Part shown: piece after piece, positions 1-8,338 of the stretch | How the letters are laid out: each line of letters begins with the position of its first letter | How positions within the stretch are numbered: position 1 is the first letter of the stretch | NCBI GenBank assembly: GCA_002428485.1 | Contig: DIWM01000035.1 | Span: forward strand, 1 to 64,000 | Reading direction: 5' to 3' | Length of the DNA stretch: 64,000 nt | Source: Deltaproteobacteria bacterium UBA6106 | GTDB taxonomy: Bacteria; Desulfobacterota; Syntrophorhabdia; Syntrophorhabdales; Syntrophorhabdaceae | Program-made: the position numbers and the translations under genes | The notes under the pieces: model-generated | Told to the model about the DNA's origin: nothing | Database searches by the model: none | The model's input: the letters and a program-made list of their open reading frames with translations, nothing else

Positions 1-25
1 CATTCGCTCGCGTTCGGCTTCGGAA

Positions 26-42
26 CTTTTGCTTCGCAAAAG
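26..42. repeat. Short perfect hairpin at window edge
   Basis: A 7-bp perfect stem with a 3-nt loop (CTTTTGC-TTC-GCAAAAG). It lies downstream of the minus-strand VOC gene but has no T-run in that direction. It may be part of a dispersed repeat or a weak terminator; the sequence to its left is outside the window, so its identity is open. Confidence 0.35.
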
Positions 43-113
43 ACCGAGCTTCCTTGCCTCACGACGGTTTGCTACGAGGAAAGCCCGACACTGTGCTAAT
101 GACTTATCCGGGT

Positions 114-518
114 TTAAAGTACCTCATACAGTTGTATAAGAACGTCCTCCGTTGTGTCCGGATAGAAAAAGGCTGTGCGGCCGTAAGCGCCGGGCTTCGG
201 GCACCCCTGGACCAGCCTTGCCCCGTTCTTTTCGAAGTCCTGAATGGCGGCCTCCAGATCATCGACCTCGAAACAGATATGATTTATGGTCCCCTTGCGG
301 CTGCGGATCAGGCTGGCAACAGGATCTTCGCCTGAATCCGGGTAGGTATGGCTGATCAACTCAAACATGACGTCTCCTGTGCGCAAAAAACCGATCTTAA
401 TGCCGGCCTCCTTGTTCTCGATCAACTCTTCGCAGGCAAGTCCAAACCCCTTGAACTTTTCGATCGCACGTTCAAAATCTTCCTCTATGATCCCGATGTG
501 GTGTAGCTTCTTAAGCAT
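114..518 (-). CDS. VOC-superfamily protein (glyoxalase / methylmalonyl-CoA epimerase-like)
   Basis: This 134-residue protein has the length and two beta-alpha-beta-beta-beta halves of vicinal-oxygen-chelate enzymes. Candidate metal ligands are visible at H7, E53, H80 and Q129/E132. The resemblance is closest to methylmalonyl-CoA epimerase or lactoylglutathione-lyase-like members, but substrate cannot be read from sequence. The ATG at 518 follows an AG-rich ribosome site (AAGGGGTGAGAG). It is the last gene of a minus-strand set with an SDR dehydrogenase and a two-subunit UxaA-type lyase, so it may act on a hydroxy- or keto-acid or its CoA ester in that pathway; this is inference. Confidence 0.75.
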   Translation of the reverse strand: MLKKLHHIGIIEEDFERAIEKFKGFGLACEELIENKEAGIKIGFLRTGDVMFELISHTYPDSGEDPVASLIRSRKGTINHICFEVDDLEAAIQDFEKNGARLVQGCPKPGAYGRTAFFYPDTTEDVLIQLYEVL

Positions 519-571
519 GATCTCTCACCCCTTTTTTTCGTTTTTTTACTGCACCCTGGAAATTGTACAGA

Positions 572-1729
572 TCAGATGTTGACATACATTTTAAATATGG
601 CGAAGTCCCGCTGGCCCAGCCTTTCGGCCCTGGTCATCTTTCCCGACGCCGCTGAGACGATCTCCTGAAAGATCCTTTCCCCTGCAGACCTTACCGTTTC
701 CTTGCCGCGAAGGATCCGGCTTACATCCATGTCCATATTGTCCCTCATCATGAGATACGTATCCCGGTTTGCAGTAACCTTAACGACAGGCCCGATAGGC
801 GAACCACAGGGGGTTCCTCTTCCCGTGGTAAAAACGACCACCTGGGAACCTGCCGCCATCATCCCTGTGAGCTGCTCAATATCGTGGGCCGGTGTGTCCA
901 TGTAGACCAACCCTTTTCGTGAGGGGCGGGACGCATAGGAGAGAAATTCTTCAATGCGACCTGTGCCTCCCTTGTAAATGCAACCCAGGGATTTCTCTTC
1001 CAATGTGGTGATGCCCCCCGCAATGTTGCCCGGGGCAGGGTTGCTTTTCCGGATGTTCTGCCCCGAGGCAAGGGCCCTGTTCTCCCACCAGGCTACTGCT
1101 TCGAGGATCTTTCTCCCTGTCTCCTCTGCCCTTGCCCTTTGTGCCACCAGATGTTCGGCGCCTATGAGCTCGGGGGTTTCGGACAGGATAACGGTAGCCC
1201 CTTCCGCTATGAGCATATCCGAAGCTATACCCACTGCAGGATTCGAAGCGAGGCCGGACGTAAAATCCGAGCCGCCGCACTCAGTCCCCACCATAAGCTC
1301 TTTGAGCGGTATTGGCTCCCTGGCAGCCCGGGCGCTCTGGACGAGCATCTCTTTCACTATCTGTCGCCCTTTGAAGACTGTTTTCCTCGTGCCCCCCTCT
1401 TCCTGGATAACAAGCGCTTCAACCCTTTTGCCGGTGCGGGCGATCTCCTTTTGGAGCTCCGGAGCGGCATTCTCCTCACATCCGTTCCCCACTACAAGGA
1501 CGGAGAAGACGTTCGGGTTTGTACCGAAGCCGGCAAGGGTTCTCTTCACAATGCCGCGGTCTTCCGCCATCTGGCCGCACCCCAGGATATTGGGGAGGTA
1601 GACAACCCCCTTCAACCCTCTCGCAATGGCCTGGGCCGCGCCCTGGGAGCACCCCACGCTGGGGACCACAAGAACAAGGTTCCTTGTCCCTGCCGTACCG
1701 TCTTTTCTTCGATACCCCTGAAATATCAT
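572..1729 (-). CDS. UxaA-family hydro-lyase, large (C-terminal-type) subunit
   Basis: The 385 residues match the large domain of altronate/galactarate dehydratases (UxaA/GarD), which is also the beta subunit of (2R)-sulfolactate sulfo-lyase (SuyB). Features seen include the early VPSVGCSQGAA segment, the TECGGSDFTSGL segment at about 148-159 and the FTTGRGTPCGSPIGPV segment near 300, with conserved cysteines typical of the iron-dependent enzymes. The companion N-terminal SAF domain is a separate gene whose TAA overlaps this ATG by one base (TAATG), so the two are translationally coupled. The split arrangement fits SuyAB-like or two-subunit sugar-acid dehydratases; the real substrate is unknown. 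Confidence 0.85.
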   Translation of the reverse strand: MIFQGYRRKDGTAGTRNLVLVVPSVGCSQGAAQAIARGLKGVVYLPNILGCGQMAEDRGIVKRTLAGFGTNPNVFSVLVVGNGCEENAAPELQKEIARTGKRVEALVIQEEGGTRKTVFKGRQIVKEMLVQSARAAREPIPLKELMVGTECGGSDFTSGLASNPAVGIASDMLIAEGATVILSETPELIGAEHLVAQRARAEETGRKILEAVAWWENRALASGQNIRKSNPAPGNIAGGITTLEEKSLGCIYKGGTGRIEEFLSYASRPSRKGLVYMDTPAHDIEQLTGMMAAGSQVVVFTTGRGTPCGSPIGPVVKVTANRDTYLMMRDNMDMDVSRILRGKETVRSAGERIFQEIVSAASGKMTRAERLGQRDFAIFKMYVNI

Positions 1730-2016
1730 TATGCCTCTCCAGGCGGACTGACGATGTTATGTATGTGTACGTGTTCTCCCTTGCCTACCGCGGAAATGGT
1801 TATGCCGATGGGTTCTCCATACTTGACCACGGCTGCGCCCCGCTTAAGTTCTTCTAGGGCGAATTTATGGCCGAGAGGGATGTTTGATGCAAGCTTTATC
1901 CTCGCCGTGTGCCCGTGAAATGCCACGAAGACCACGGATCCCGCTTTCAGAGGTTCAAGAGCCGTGGCCACGTTATCCTTTTCGTTCAATACGATCGCCT
2001 TTGTTCTTCCCGCCAT
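1729..2016 (-). CDS. UxaA-family hydro-lyase, small SAF-domain subunit
   Basis: A 95-residue protein beginning MAGRTKAIVLNEKDN. It corresponds to the N-terminal SAF domain of altronate dehydratase, or SuyA in sulfolactate sulfo-lyase. A longer reading frame extends upstream to 2145, but that part overlaps the SDR gene and lacks family similarity. The ATG at 2016, preceded by a GGAAGGG ribosome site at a rather long spacing, is therefore preferred. Hydrophobic beta-strands and the GEHVHIHNIVSP segment near the C-terminus are typical. It lies 46 bp after the SDR stop and is fused by a TAATG overlap to the large-subunit gene. Confidence 0.8.
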   Translation of the reverse strand: MAGRTKAIVLNEKDNVATALEPLKAGSVVFVAFHGHTARIKLASNIPLGHKFALEELKRGAAVVKYGEPIGITISAVGKGEHVHIHNIVSPPGEA

Positions 2017-2062
2017 ATGTGCTGTCTTGACCCTTCCTTTTTCGTGGACCGAAGCGATCCCC

Positions 2063-2827
2063 TCAGAAAAGCTGGGTTGTACCCCCATCCACGGGCAGCG
2101 TAACGCCTGTAATATAGGATGCCGCATCGGAGCACAGCCATACAACGGCCTCTCCGATCTCCAGGGGCGTGCCCATTCGCCTCATCGGTGTCGTAGAGAT
2201 GTACCACTCCTCTCGTTCCGGGTGTTTTTTGCAGAGATCGTCTACGAAAGGGGTACGAACCGCGCCGGGACATACTGTATTTACGCGGATGCCTTGTTCT
2301 GCATGCTCCAGGGCAGCCATTTTTGTTAAGCCAATAACCCCGTGCTTCGCGGAACTATACGCTGTTGAGCCCTTATTTGGTTTTAGTCCTGCCGCGGACG
2401 ATATGTTTACAATGGCGCCCTTGCCCTGTTTGAGCATCTGGGGTATTTCGTATTTCATGCAGAGCCACACGCTTTTCAGGTCTATATCGATCACATGGTC
2501 CCATTGGTCTTCCGGAAACTCGACCAACGGGACCCTGGTACCGGCTACGCCGGCATTATTGCAGGCATAATCAAGCCTTCCATAGACATCAACGGTCCTG
2601 CTGATCAGCTCCTCGACCTGGGAGGACTGCAGCAGGTCTGCCCTGATGAAGATTGCATCCCCGCCATCTTTTTTGATCATATCAACGGTTTCTTCCCCGT
2701 TGCCGCTATTCCTGCCGGTAACCACCACCTTCGCCCCCTCGCGCGCAAATACCAATGCGACGCCGCGCCCGATCCCTGAGCCTGACCCTGTAACCAAAGC
2801 AACTTTATCTGCCATATGCTTTGTCAT
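2063..2827 (-). CDS. Short-chain dehydrogenase/reductase (SDR)
   Basis: A classical 250-class SDR of 254 residues. The NAD(P) glycine motif TGSGSGIGRG lies near residues 14-23, the NNAG motif at about 90-93, the catalytic YSSAKHG at about 157-163, and a PG segment (VCPGAVRTPF) follows it. The GVTLPVDGGTTQLF end is standard for glucose/3-ketoacyl-ACP dehydrogenase-like SDRs. Two starts are possible (2827 or the MADKVALV methionine at 2815); GGAAGGAGAA precedes 2827. It is the first gene of the operon with the UxaA-like lyase and VOC protein and probably oxidises a hydroxy-acid or sugar-acid substrate; the exact substrate is unknown. Confidence 0.9.
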   Translation of the reverse strand: MTKHMADKVALVTGSGSGIGRGVALVFAREGAKVVVTGRNSGNGEETVDMIKKDGGDAIFIRADLLQSSQVEELISRTVDVYGRLDYACNNAGVAGTRVPLVEFPEDQWDHVIDIDLKSVWLCMKYEIPQMLKQGKGAIVNISSAAGLKPNKGSTAYSSAKHGVIGLTKMAALEHAEQGIRVNTVCPGAVRTPFVDDLCKKHPEREEWYISTTPMRRMGTPLEIGEAVVWLCSDAASYITGVTLPVDGGTTQLF

Positions 2828-2944
2828 TCCGGTTCTCCTTCCTGCTGTTCATTACATTGAAAAAAATAATCCGGCGCAAAAAGGACATACAAGATCTTCG
2901 CGCAAAACCCGTTAATGATAGACCGCCAAACCCCTCTGATTAAC

Positions 2945-2964
2945 GATATATCTTTCAATATATC
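2945..2964. promoter_or_regulatory. Palindromic operator, copy 1 (GATATAT-N6-ATATATC)
   Basis: Arms GATATAT (2945-2951) and ATATATC (2958-2964) around CTTTCA. The flanking A on the right matches copy 2. It lies about 120 bp upstream of the SDR start, where a repressor or activator of the minus-strand operon would be expected. Confidence 0.6.
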
Positions 2965-3125
2965 AAATGAAAATACTAAACGAGGGAAATCTTGTCAAGC
3001 TATATTTTCGGTATGGCCGGTCATAAGGCCTTGCAGGTATGCCCGGTGGGTCTTCAGGCTCTGCAGAGGCGGCCGCAATTCACGGTTTTATCGCCCAATG
3101 GCCTCCAGGTCTGAACAGGGCAATT

Positions 3126-3145
3126 GATATATCATTAAATATATC
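3126..3145. promoter_or_regulatory. Palindromic operator, copy 2 (GATATAT-N6-ATATATC)
   Basis: Arms GATATAT (3126-3132) and ATATATC (3139-3145) around CATTAA. The arms and spacer length are identical to copy 1, and four of the six spacer bases also agree. It is about 110 bp upstream of the predicted glnA promoter, so looping between the two copies, or control in both directions, is possible. Confidence 0.6.
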
Positions 3146-3256
3146 ATAATTACGGTCCGTTGCCTCCCCCGGCAAACAGGAAGAAAGCGATAAAAAGTAT
3201 GCACGGCCCAGCGTGACTGCGCAAGCATGGCGCCTTGTCGGTAAACCATGAAAACA

Positions 3257-3285
3257 TTGACTTTAAAGGGATATGCGTTCATAAT
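3257..3285 (+). promoter_or_regulatory. Predicted sigma-70 promoter of glnA
   Basis: TTGACT (3257-3262), a 17-bp spacer and CATAAT (3280-3285), ending 42 bp before the glnA TTG start. No -24/-12 sigma-54 element was found here. Confidence 0.5.
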
Positions 3286-3327
3286 GGAATTGTTTGAAAA
3301 ATATATTTTTTATAAGGGGGCAATGGC

Positions 3328-4653
3328 TTGACAAATGAACAGGTCATCAAATTGGCTCACAATAAAAAGGTAAAATTTATAAAGTTATGGTTTACCGATA
3401 TACTTGGTTTCGCCAAGAGCTTTACCATTACTATTGACGAGCTTGAAAACGCCCTTAATGAAGGCATGGGGTTCGATGGTTCTTCGATCCAGGGGTTTGC
3501 CAGGATAGACGAGAGCGACATGATCGCGATGCCCGACACATCCACCTTTGCAATACTTCCCTACAGACCGAAGGACAGCGCCGTTGTAGCGAGGATGTTC
3601 TGTGACATACATGAACCCAACGGTATGCACTATAAGGGTGACCCGCGATATGTGCTGAAGCGGAACCTGAAGGTCGCAGAAGACATGGGCTTCGACACAT
3701 TTTATGTGGGCCCGGAGCTGGAGTATTTCTACTTCAAATCAGACAAAGAACCCGAAACCCTTGATCTGGGAGGATATTTCGACATCACAACGCTGGACGA
3801 AGCGACAGACTTGAGGCGGGACACCATACTTACGCTCGGAGAGATGGGGATAACGGTAGAATACAGCCACCACGAAGTTGCCCCGTCACAACACGAGATT
3901 GACCTTCGTTATGCCGAAGCCCTGAAAATGGCTGACAACACGATAACCTACCGGATCGTGGTCAAGGAGGTAGCGAGAAAATACGGCGTGTACGCGACGT
4001 TTATGCCCAAACCGATATTCGGGGAAAACGGAAGCGGAATGCACGTTCACCAGTCCCTTTTCAAAGGAAAGAAAAATGCATTTTTCAACGCCAAAGACAA
4101 ATATTTTCTCTCTGACGTTGCCAAATGGTACATAGCGGGCCTCCTTAAACACTCGAAGGAGATCACCCTCGTAACGAGCCAGTGGGTAAATTCATACAAA
4201 AGGCTTGTTCCGGGCTATGAGGCGCCTGTGTATATCTCGTGGGCACAGCGCAACCGGTCGACCCTTGTTCGGGTTCCCCAATACAAGCCCGGCAAGGAAA
4301 AGGCCACAAGGGCAGAATACCGGAGCCCCGATCCTGCGTGCAACCCCTATCTCGCATTTTCCTGCATGCTGCGGGCCGGCCTCGAAGGGATCAAAAACAA
4401 GTACCCCTTGCCGAGCCCCATCGAGGAAGACGTGTATGAGATGTCGCAGGAAAGAAGGAAGGCGTTGAAGATCGAATCGCTGCCGGGAAGCCTCTACGAG
4501 GCCATAGAGGCCGCCGAAAACAGCAGGCTTATACGGGATGCCCTCGGTGAGCACGTCTTTGAGAAGCTTATAGAAAACAAAAAGATCGAATGGGACAGGT
4601 TCAGAACACATGTTTCAAGGTACGAGGTAGAGAAATATCTCCCCATACTATAA
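3328..4653 (+). CDS. glnA: Glutamine synthetase, type I (short, GSI-alpha-like)
   Basis: ATP-dependent condensation of ammonia with glutamate; a cytosolic dodecamer in this family. The 441-residue length matches Bacillus-type GSI-alpha rather than the roughly 470-residue adenylylated enzymes. The MGFDGSSIQGF segment (about 47-57), NGSGMHVHQSL, RNRSTLVRVP and PDPACNPYLAFS motifs are all present. The region where enterobacterial enzymes carry the adenylylated tyrosine resembles the non-adenylylated type. The start is TTG with an AAGGGGG site upstream; the ATG at 3323 runs straight into a stop. Control may involve the upstream palindromes; no glnB or glnK is adjacent. Confidence 0.95.
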   Translation: MTNEQVIKLAHNKKVKFIKLWFTDILGFAKSFTITIDELENALNEGMGFDGSSIQGFARIDESDMIAMPDTSTFAILPYRPKDSAVVARMFCDIHEPNGMHYKGDPRYVLKRNLKVAEDMGFDTFYVGPELEYFYFKSDKEPETLDLGGYFDITTLDEATDLRRDTILTLGEMGITVEYSHHEVAPSQHEIDLRYAEALKMADNTITYRIVVKEVARKYGVYATFMPKPIFGENGSGMHVHQSLFKGKKNAFFNAKDKYFLSDVAKWYIAGLLKHSKEITLVTSQWVNSYKRLVPGYEAPVYISWAQRNRSTLVRVPQYKPGKEKATRAEYRSPDPACNPYLAFSCMLRAGLEGIKNKYPLPSPIEEDVYEMSQERRKALKIESLPGSLYEAIEAAENSRLIRDALGEHVFEKLIENKKIEWDRFRTHVSRYEVEKYLPIL

Positions 4654-4696
4654 AACAGAAAAAGCACGGGCGGAGTGGAGCGTAGAGCCGTCTCCG

Positions 4697-4727
4697 CCGC
4701 GCGCGGGTATTTATGCTTGCCGCGCGG
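4697..4727. other. GC-rich hairpin between glnA and the cupin gene
   Basis: CCGCGCG (4697-4703) pairs with CGCGCGG (4721-4727) across a 17-nt loop. No T-run follows, so it is not a standard intrinsic terminator; it may moderate read-through or stabilise the glnA mRNA. Confidence 0.35.
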
Positions 4728-4752
4728 CCATGCTGATTGTGAGGAAATAACG

Positions 4753-5091
4753 ATGATAGTAAGAAACTTCAACGACCCCGAGGTACTGCAGACCACCTAC
4801 ATAGCCCACCGCGGCGCCGTGGCGAGAATGGTCATGACGAGCGAATTTCTTCAAGGCATTGAATTTCTCGCATACGCGATTCTCCCGCCGGGCAATACTA
4901 TTGAGGAGCACATAGACCCCCTTGAGGAGATATACCTGATCTTCAAAGGGGGAGGGATTATGCAGGTGGGGAAAGAAGAAAAAGAGGTAAAAGAAGGCGA
5001 CGCCGTCTGGATCCCTGCCGGTGAACCGCACAGCCTGCGGAATACGAAGGACGAAGAGGCCTTCGTGCTTGTGATTGCTGCATACACATAG
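4753..5091 (+). CDS. Small cupin-domain protein
   Basis: A 112-residue single-domain cupin. The first cupin motif (EEHIDPLEEIYLIFKGGG, about 53-70) and second (GDAVWIPAGEPHSLRN, about 84-99) are intact, with possible metal ligands in H55, E60 and H95. I start it at the ATG at 4753 because GTGAGGAAAT precedes it and the upstream extension is arginine/glycine-rich and unlike cupins. It lies 99 bp after glnA on the same strand and may be co-transcribed. Its ligand or reaction is unknown. Confidence 0.8.
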   Translation: MIVRNFNDPEVLQTTYIAHRGAVARMVMTSEFLQGIEFLAYAILPPGNTIEEHIDPLEEIYLIFKGGGIMQVGKEEKEVKEGDAVWIPAGEPHSLRNTKDEEAFVLVIAAYT

Positions 5092-5155
5092 AAGCAGGAA
5101 CAGGCCAATCTCCAGTATAATTTTATACGGCAAGAGCCCTTGTTGAGGTAACCCA

Positions 5156-5842
5156 TTGAATATTAAGCCGGGAATGCACATTGCCATTACAGTAGACATG
5201 GACCCCTTACGAGAAACTATCGACATTAAAAACTCCATAGTACATGATATTGTTGACAGAAAGATTGTAGCGGCACAGACAGACCCCCCTCTTCTGAAAA
5301 GCTACCTGAACAGGACCATCTACATAACCTACCTTGAGAAAGAGGCGGGCAAACCGGTACGATACGGCTTCCCGGCAAAGGTGTTGGAGTTCATAAAAGA
5401 TTACAGGCTGACCTCTTCGGAGATGACGCAGGCGATAGTTCTCATACAGGAAGCAGAGACCGAACAATATAACCTGAGAATGTTTTACCGGTTGGAGCCG
5501 CCGAGCAACGGCGGTCTTGATATTTACGTCGGCGGGGAGAAAGTAAGTATAATTGATATCTCCATTGGAGGCGCGAACTTCAGCCACAGCAGAAGCTGGC
5601 CGCTCCAGACCAACGAGACCGTAAAGATCGTTCTGGGCATTGACGGCAAAGAAACAAAGATCGATGCCCAGGTGTTAAGGATAAGAGAGCCGGAGAGCGA
5701 CAGGCTGAAAAAAAGCCTTGAGCTTGTATCGGTCTATTTTCTCAATATGCCCGGCAGCACAAAGAACGCCCTGAGCAGAAAGATAAGGGACATTGAGCGA
5801 GCAATGCGGTTTGAAAACAAGTTCTATAAGAACAGTAGATAG
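5156..5842 (+). CDS. PilZ-domain c-di-GMP receptor protein (YcgR-like layout)
   Basis: 228 residues starting with TTG at 5156 after TTGAGGTAACC. The N-terminal half (about 1-100) looks like a YcgR-N/flagellar-brake beta domain. The C-terminal PilZ domain keeps both c-di-GMP signatures: RxxxR at R108-R112 and DxSxxG at D134, S136 and G139. Such proteins bind c-di-GMP and change motility, polysaccharide or other envelope functions. A GGDEF protein is encoded at 13798-14736. No flagellar genes are adjacent, so the output is not known. Confidence 0.85.
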   Translation: MNIKPGMHIAITVDMDPLRETIDIKNSIVHDIVDRKIVAAQTDPPLLKSYLNRTIYITYLEKEAGKPVRYGFPAKVLEFIKDYRLTSSEMTQAIVLIQEAETEQYNLRMFYRLEPPSNGGLDIYVGGEKVSIIDISIGGANFSHSRSWPLQTNETVKIVLGIDGKETKIDAQVLRIREPESDRLKKSLELVSVYFLNMPGSTKNALSRKIRDIERAMRFENKFYKNSR

Positions 5843-6201
5843 TATATCGTATATCGTAACTGCATGAGAAAGCGCATAAAGGCGGTCGATAGCGAGAAGC
5901 ATAAATCCGTAAGTCGTTAGGCGTAAGGCGGTTTAATCCTCTTACGACTTACAATTCACGCCCCGCGGCATCCTTTTTAATCCCGATATAGGGTATAACA
6001 AAATACGATATGCAGTTTTTTTGCAGAAGTAGCCCCCTCACGACTTACGACTTACGCCTCACGATTCACAGGGTTTATCGCCTCACGATTTACGTTTGTG
6101 TTGATTGTTCCACGTGAAACATTCCAGACGGTCTTTCTCCCCTTACGCCTCAAGATTCACGGGGTTTATCTCCTCACGGGGTTTTGCCGTGGGCCGCCGC
6201 A
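5843..6201. repeat. Gene-free stretch with dispersed 'acgacttacgcctcacg' repeats and a parS site
   Basis: Several degenerate copies of a short repeat unit resembling CTTACGACTTACGCCTCACG occur in both orientations at about 5906-5960, 6040-6100 and 6136-6180. Related copies occur at about 9056-9085, 14734-14760, 43060-43092 and 61612-61660. A parS site sits inside this cluster at 6106-6121. No gene is seen. Confidence 0.6.
6106..6121. promoter_or_regulatory. parS: parS centromere site 1
   Basis: TGTTCCACGTGAAACA is an exact match to the widely conserved parS consensus TGTTNCACGTGAAACA bound by ParB/Spo0J. It is intergenic and about 27 kb from dnaA. ParB bound here would load SMC, which is encoded at 43185-46520. 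parA and parB themselves are not in the window. Confidence 0.85.
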
Positions 6202-6924
6202 TCACTCTCCATATTCATCAAGGTATCTCTCGATATATTCGGTGACCTTTTCGTTGGGCCGGTACACGCCGAAATGGCCTTCGCAGAGGATGTCGGCCTT
6301 GAGGGCCAGGAGCCTTTCCATGGACTTCTGCCACCGGGACATGTCTGCACCAAACTCCGCAAAGAAAGGGCCGTGGATATCCTGGCCGAAGAGGACCCTC
6401 CCCTCTCCGGTATCTGTATAAACGGAGATCGAGCCGGGGGTGTGGCCGGGCGTATGGAGGCAGACGACTTCACCCCTGGGAAACTTAAGGCGCTGCTCCT
6501 CTCCGGACATCCTCACGTCAACGGAAAGGGGGGCGAAGTTGACGCCGTACCAATGCGCGGCCGTCATTCTGCTATCGCCCCTTTCAACCACATCGGCGTC
6601 GAGTTCATGCATTACAATTCGCGAGCCGAAACGTTTCTTGAAAACGTGCGCCCCGCCGATATGGTCTATGTGACAATGGGTAAGGATGATTGTCGTGATC
6701 TTTGCGGGATCAAGCCCCAGACGGGCAATGTTGCCGGTGATGGCATCTACGCTGGTGCCCCCGCCGGTATCGATAAGGACCAATTCGCCGACGTCGGCGA
6801 GATATACAGAACAGTCCTTGGGGTCGGTAATGTCCGAGCTGCCGACAATATATACCCCCTTAACAATCTCTTCGGGGCCCATACCCTGCTCCTGCATTTG
6901 AATTGCCCTGTACGTAAGGCACAA
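6202..6924 (-). CDS. Metallo-beta-lactamase-fold hydrolase
   Basis: A 240-residue MBL-superfamily protein. The zinc motif THCHIDHIGG gives H83, H85, D87 and H88, followed by HTPGHTPGS, GQDIHG and a C-terminal EGHFG. This is the glyoxalase II/RNase-Z-like hydrolase pattern with two metal sites; the substrate cannot be assigned. The start is uncertain: TTG at 6924 gives the longest form, and the ATG at 6897 (MQEQGMGPEE) is equally reasonable. It is divergent from a second, unrelated MBL-fold gene at 7062. Confidence 0.8.
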   Translation of the reverse strand: MCLTYRAIQMQEQGMGPEEIVKGVYIVGSSDITDPKDCSVYLADVGELVLIDTGGGTSVDAITGNIARLGLDPAKITTIILTHCHIDHIGGAHVFKKRFGSRIVMHELDADVVERGDSRMTAAHWYGVNFAPLSVDVRMSGEEQRLKFPRGEVVCLHTPGHTPGSISVYTDTGEGRVLFGQDIHGPFFAEFGADMSRWQKSMERLLALKADILCEGHFGVYRPNEKVTEYIERYLDEYGE

Positions 6925-7061
6925 ACAGTCTAAAGTCCTGGGGTTTTTTTATCAAGACTTTTTATCGCCGGGAGTAAGAACTTCTGGCAGCAGCAGGGCC
7001 GGGTTGGCCTTGACACTCCCTTGCCTGACGTTGTATTATCAATGAAAAAGGAGGAGCGCGC

Positions 7062-7718
7062 ATGAAGATAAAATGGTATGGCCACGCATCATTTAAGATA
7101 ACGACAGAAAAAGGGGTGAGGATCATCATTGATCCCTACGAGTCCGGTATTTTCGGGGGCGCTATCGCCTACGGGAAGGTTACCGACGAAGCAGATATCG
7201 TCCTTACAAGCCACGACCACGAAGACCACAACTATATAAAAGACATTCAGGGCACATTCAAGCATATTAACAAGGCAGGGGCGCACGAAGAGAAAGGGGT
7301 AAAGATACGGGCCATCCCGTCATATCACGATACCTCAAAGGGGAAAGAGAGGGGGGAGAACCTGATCTTTATCATCGATGTTGACGGGCTGACCTTAGGA
7401 CACATGGGAGATCTTGGCCATATCCTTGAAAAGGACATCGTAAAGCAGATCGGCAATGTCGATGTCCTCCTCGTGCCCGTAGGGGGCTTCTATACTATCG
7501 ACGCCAAAGAGGCAACGCAGACGATGAATGACTTATCAGCGCTCGTGACGATACCGATGCACTATAAAACGGAAAAATGCAATCTTCCGATAGCAGGAGT
7601 TGAAGAATTTACCAAAGACAAAAAGGTCGTACGGGCAACGAACAGTCCCGAGGTGGAGATCACGAAGGCCAACCTTCCGAAATCACAGGAGATCTTTTTG
7701 TTGCAGTACGCTCTTTAG
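7062..7718 (+). CDS. MBL-fold metal-dependent hydrolase (UPF0173/UlaG-like)
   Basis: 218 residues, starting MKIKWYGHASF, the usual opening of the UPF0173/UlaG-like group of MBL proteins. The metal motif SHDHEDHN supplies H51, H53, D55 and H56; GHMGDLGH and IPMHYKT supply later ligands. AAGGAGGAG precedes the ATG at good spacing. hpt follows after 24 bp on the same strand, so they probably form an operon. Function beyond hydrolysis is unknown. Confidence 0.85.
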   Translation: MKIKWYGHASFKITTEKGVRIIIDPYESGIFGGAIAYGKVTDEADIVLTSHDHEDHNYIKDIQGTFKHINKAGAHEEKGVKIRAIPSYHDTSKGKERGENLIFIIDVDGLTLGHMGDLGHILEKDIVKQIGNVDVLLVPVGGFYTIDAKEATQTMNDLSALVTIPMHYKTEKCNLPIAGVEEFTKDKKVVRATNSPEVEITKANLPKSQEIFLLQYAL

Positions 7719-7742
7719 ATATTACCGCGAGGTCGGGGAGTA

Positions 7743-8267
7743 ATGAAAAAACTTTTTTCGAAGGAAGAGATAGATGGCGCGGTCAAAAGGCTCGCCTCAT
7801 TGATAGAAAAGGACTTCGAAGGTGAGGATATTCTCTTTGTCTGTCTCCTGAAGGGCTCTTTTATGTTTACGTCCGACCTGCTACGCTGCATAAAAAACCC
7901 GTCCAGGGTAGATTTCATGCGTGTAGCTTCGTATGGGAACGCCATGAAATCGAAAGGAGAGGTATCGATCACAAAAGACCTGGAAGAGGACATTGAAGGC
8001 AAAAACGTAGTCATTGTGGAAGATATCATCGATTCGGGGGTTACCCTGAAATCAGTCCGCAGGATGCTTGAGAAAAGGAAGCCGAAATCGCTTAAAATCT
8101 GTGCGCTTGTCGACAAAAAGGCCCGGAGGAAGGTGAAGATAGAAGGCGACTATGTCGGGTTTACGATTAACGACGGCTTCATCGTGGGGTACGGGATTGA
8201 CTATGCTGAACTTTACAGGAACTGTCCGGAGATATATGTCGTTGAAGAAAACGAAAACGCCGGATAG
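7743..8267 (+). CDS. hpt: Hypoxanthine phosphoribosyltransferase
   Basis: Purine salvage: transfers phosphoribose from PRPP to hypoxanthine or guanine. At 174 residues it has normal length. The early LLKGSF loop (35-40) and the PRPP-binding segment VVIVEDIIDSGVTL (89-102) with its acidic pair ED...D are intact. The C-terminal VGYGIDYAELYRNCPEIYVV block is typical of HPRT. It is probably co-transcribed with the upstream MBL-fold gene. Confidence 0.93.
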   Translation: MKKLFSKEEIDGAVKRLASLIEKDFEGEDILFVCLLKGSFMFTSDLLRCIKNPSRVDFMRVASYGNAMKSKGEVSITKDLEEDIEGKNVVIVEDIIDSGVTLKSVRRMLEKRKPKSLKICALVDKKARRKVKIEGDYVGFTINDGFIVGYGIDYAELYRNCPEIYVVEENENAG

Positions 8268-8338
8268 CGCTTGCTTGGCCGACAGCTTGTTCCTCATGGC
8301 AGCAGCAACATTCTATACCGCGCTCGCAAGGGAATAAC

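Larger units (their letters stand above)
2828..3327. other. Divergent regulatory region between the SDR operon and glnA
   Basis: A 500-bp gene-free stretch. It holds two copies of a 20-bp palindrome (2945-2964 and 3126-3145), a good sigma-70-type promoter for glnA and the leader of the minus-strand operon. No coding potential or RNA gene was recognised in the 180 bp between the palindromes. Confidence 0.6.

Noticed and set aside
951..1918. Long open frames on other frames and strand across the UxaA-like genes
   Set aside because: They are shadows of the true minus-strand genes: no domain similarity and biased toward Arg, Gly and His.
3001..3327. Sigma-54 promoter for glnA
   Set aside because: No GG-N10-GC element with a good flank; a sigma-70-type promoter fits better.
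5843..6180. Clustered short repeats considered as a CRISPR array
   Set aside because: Units are degenerate, vary in orientation and have irregular spacing; no cas gene is near.
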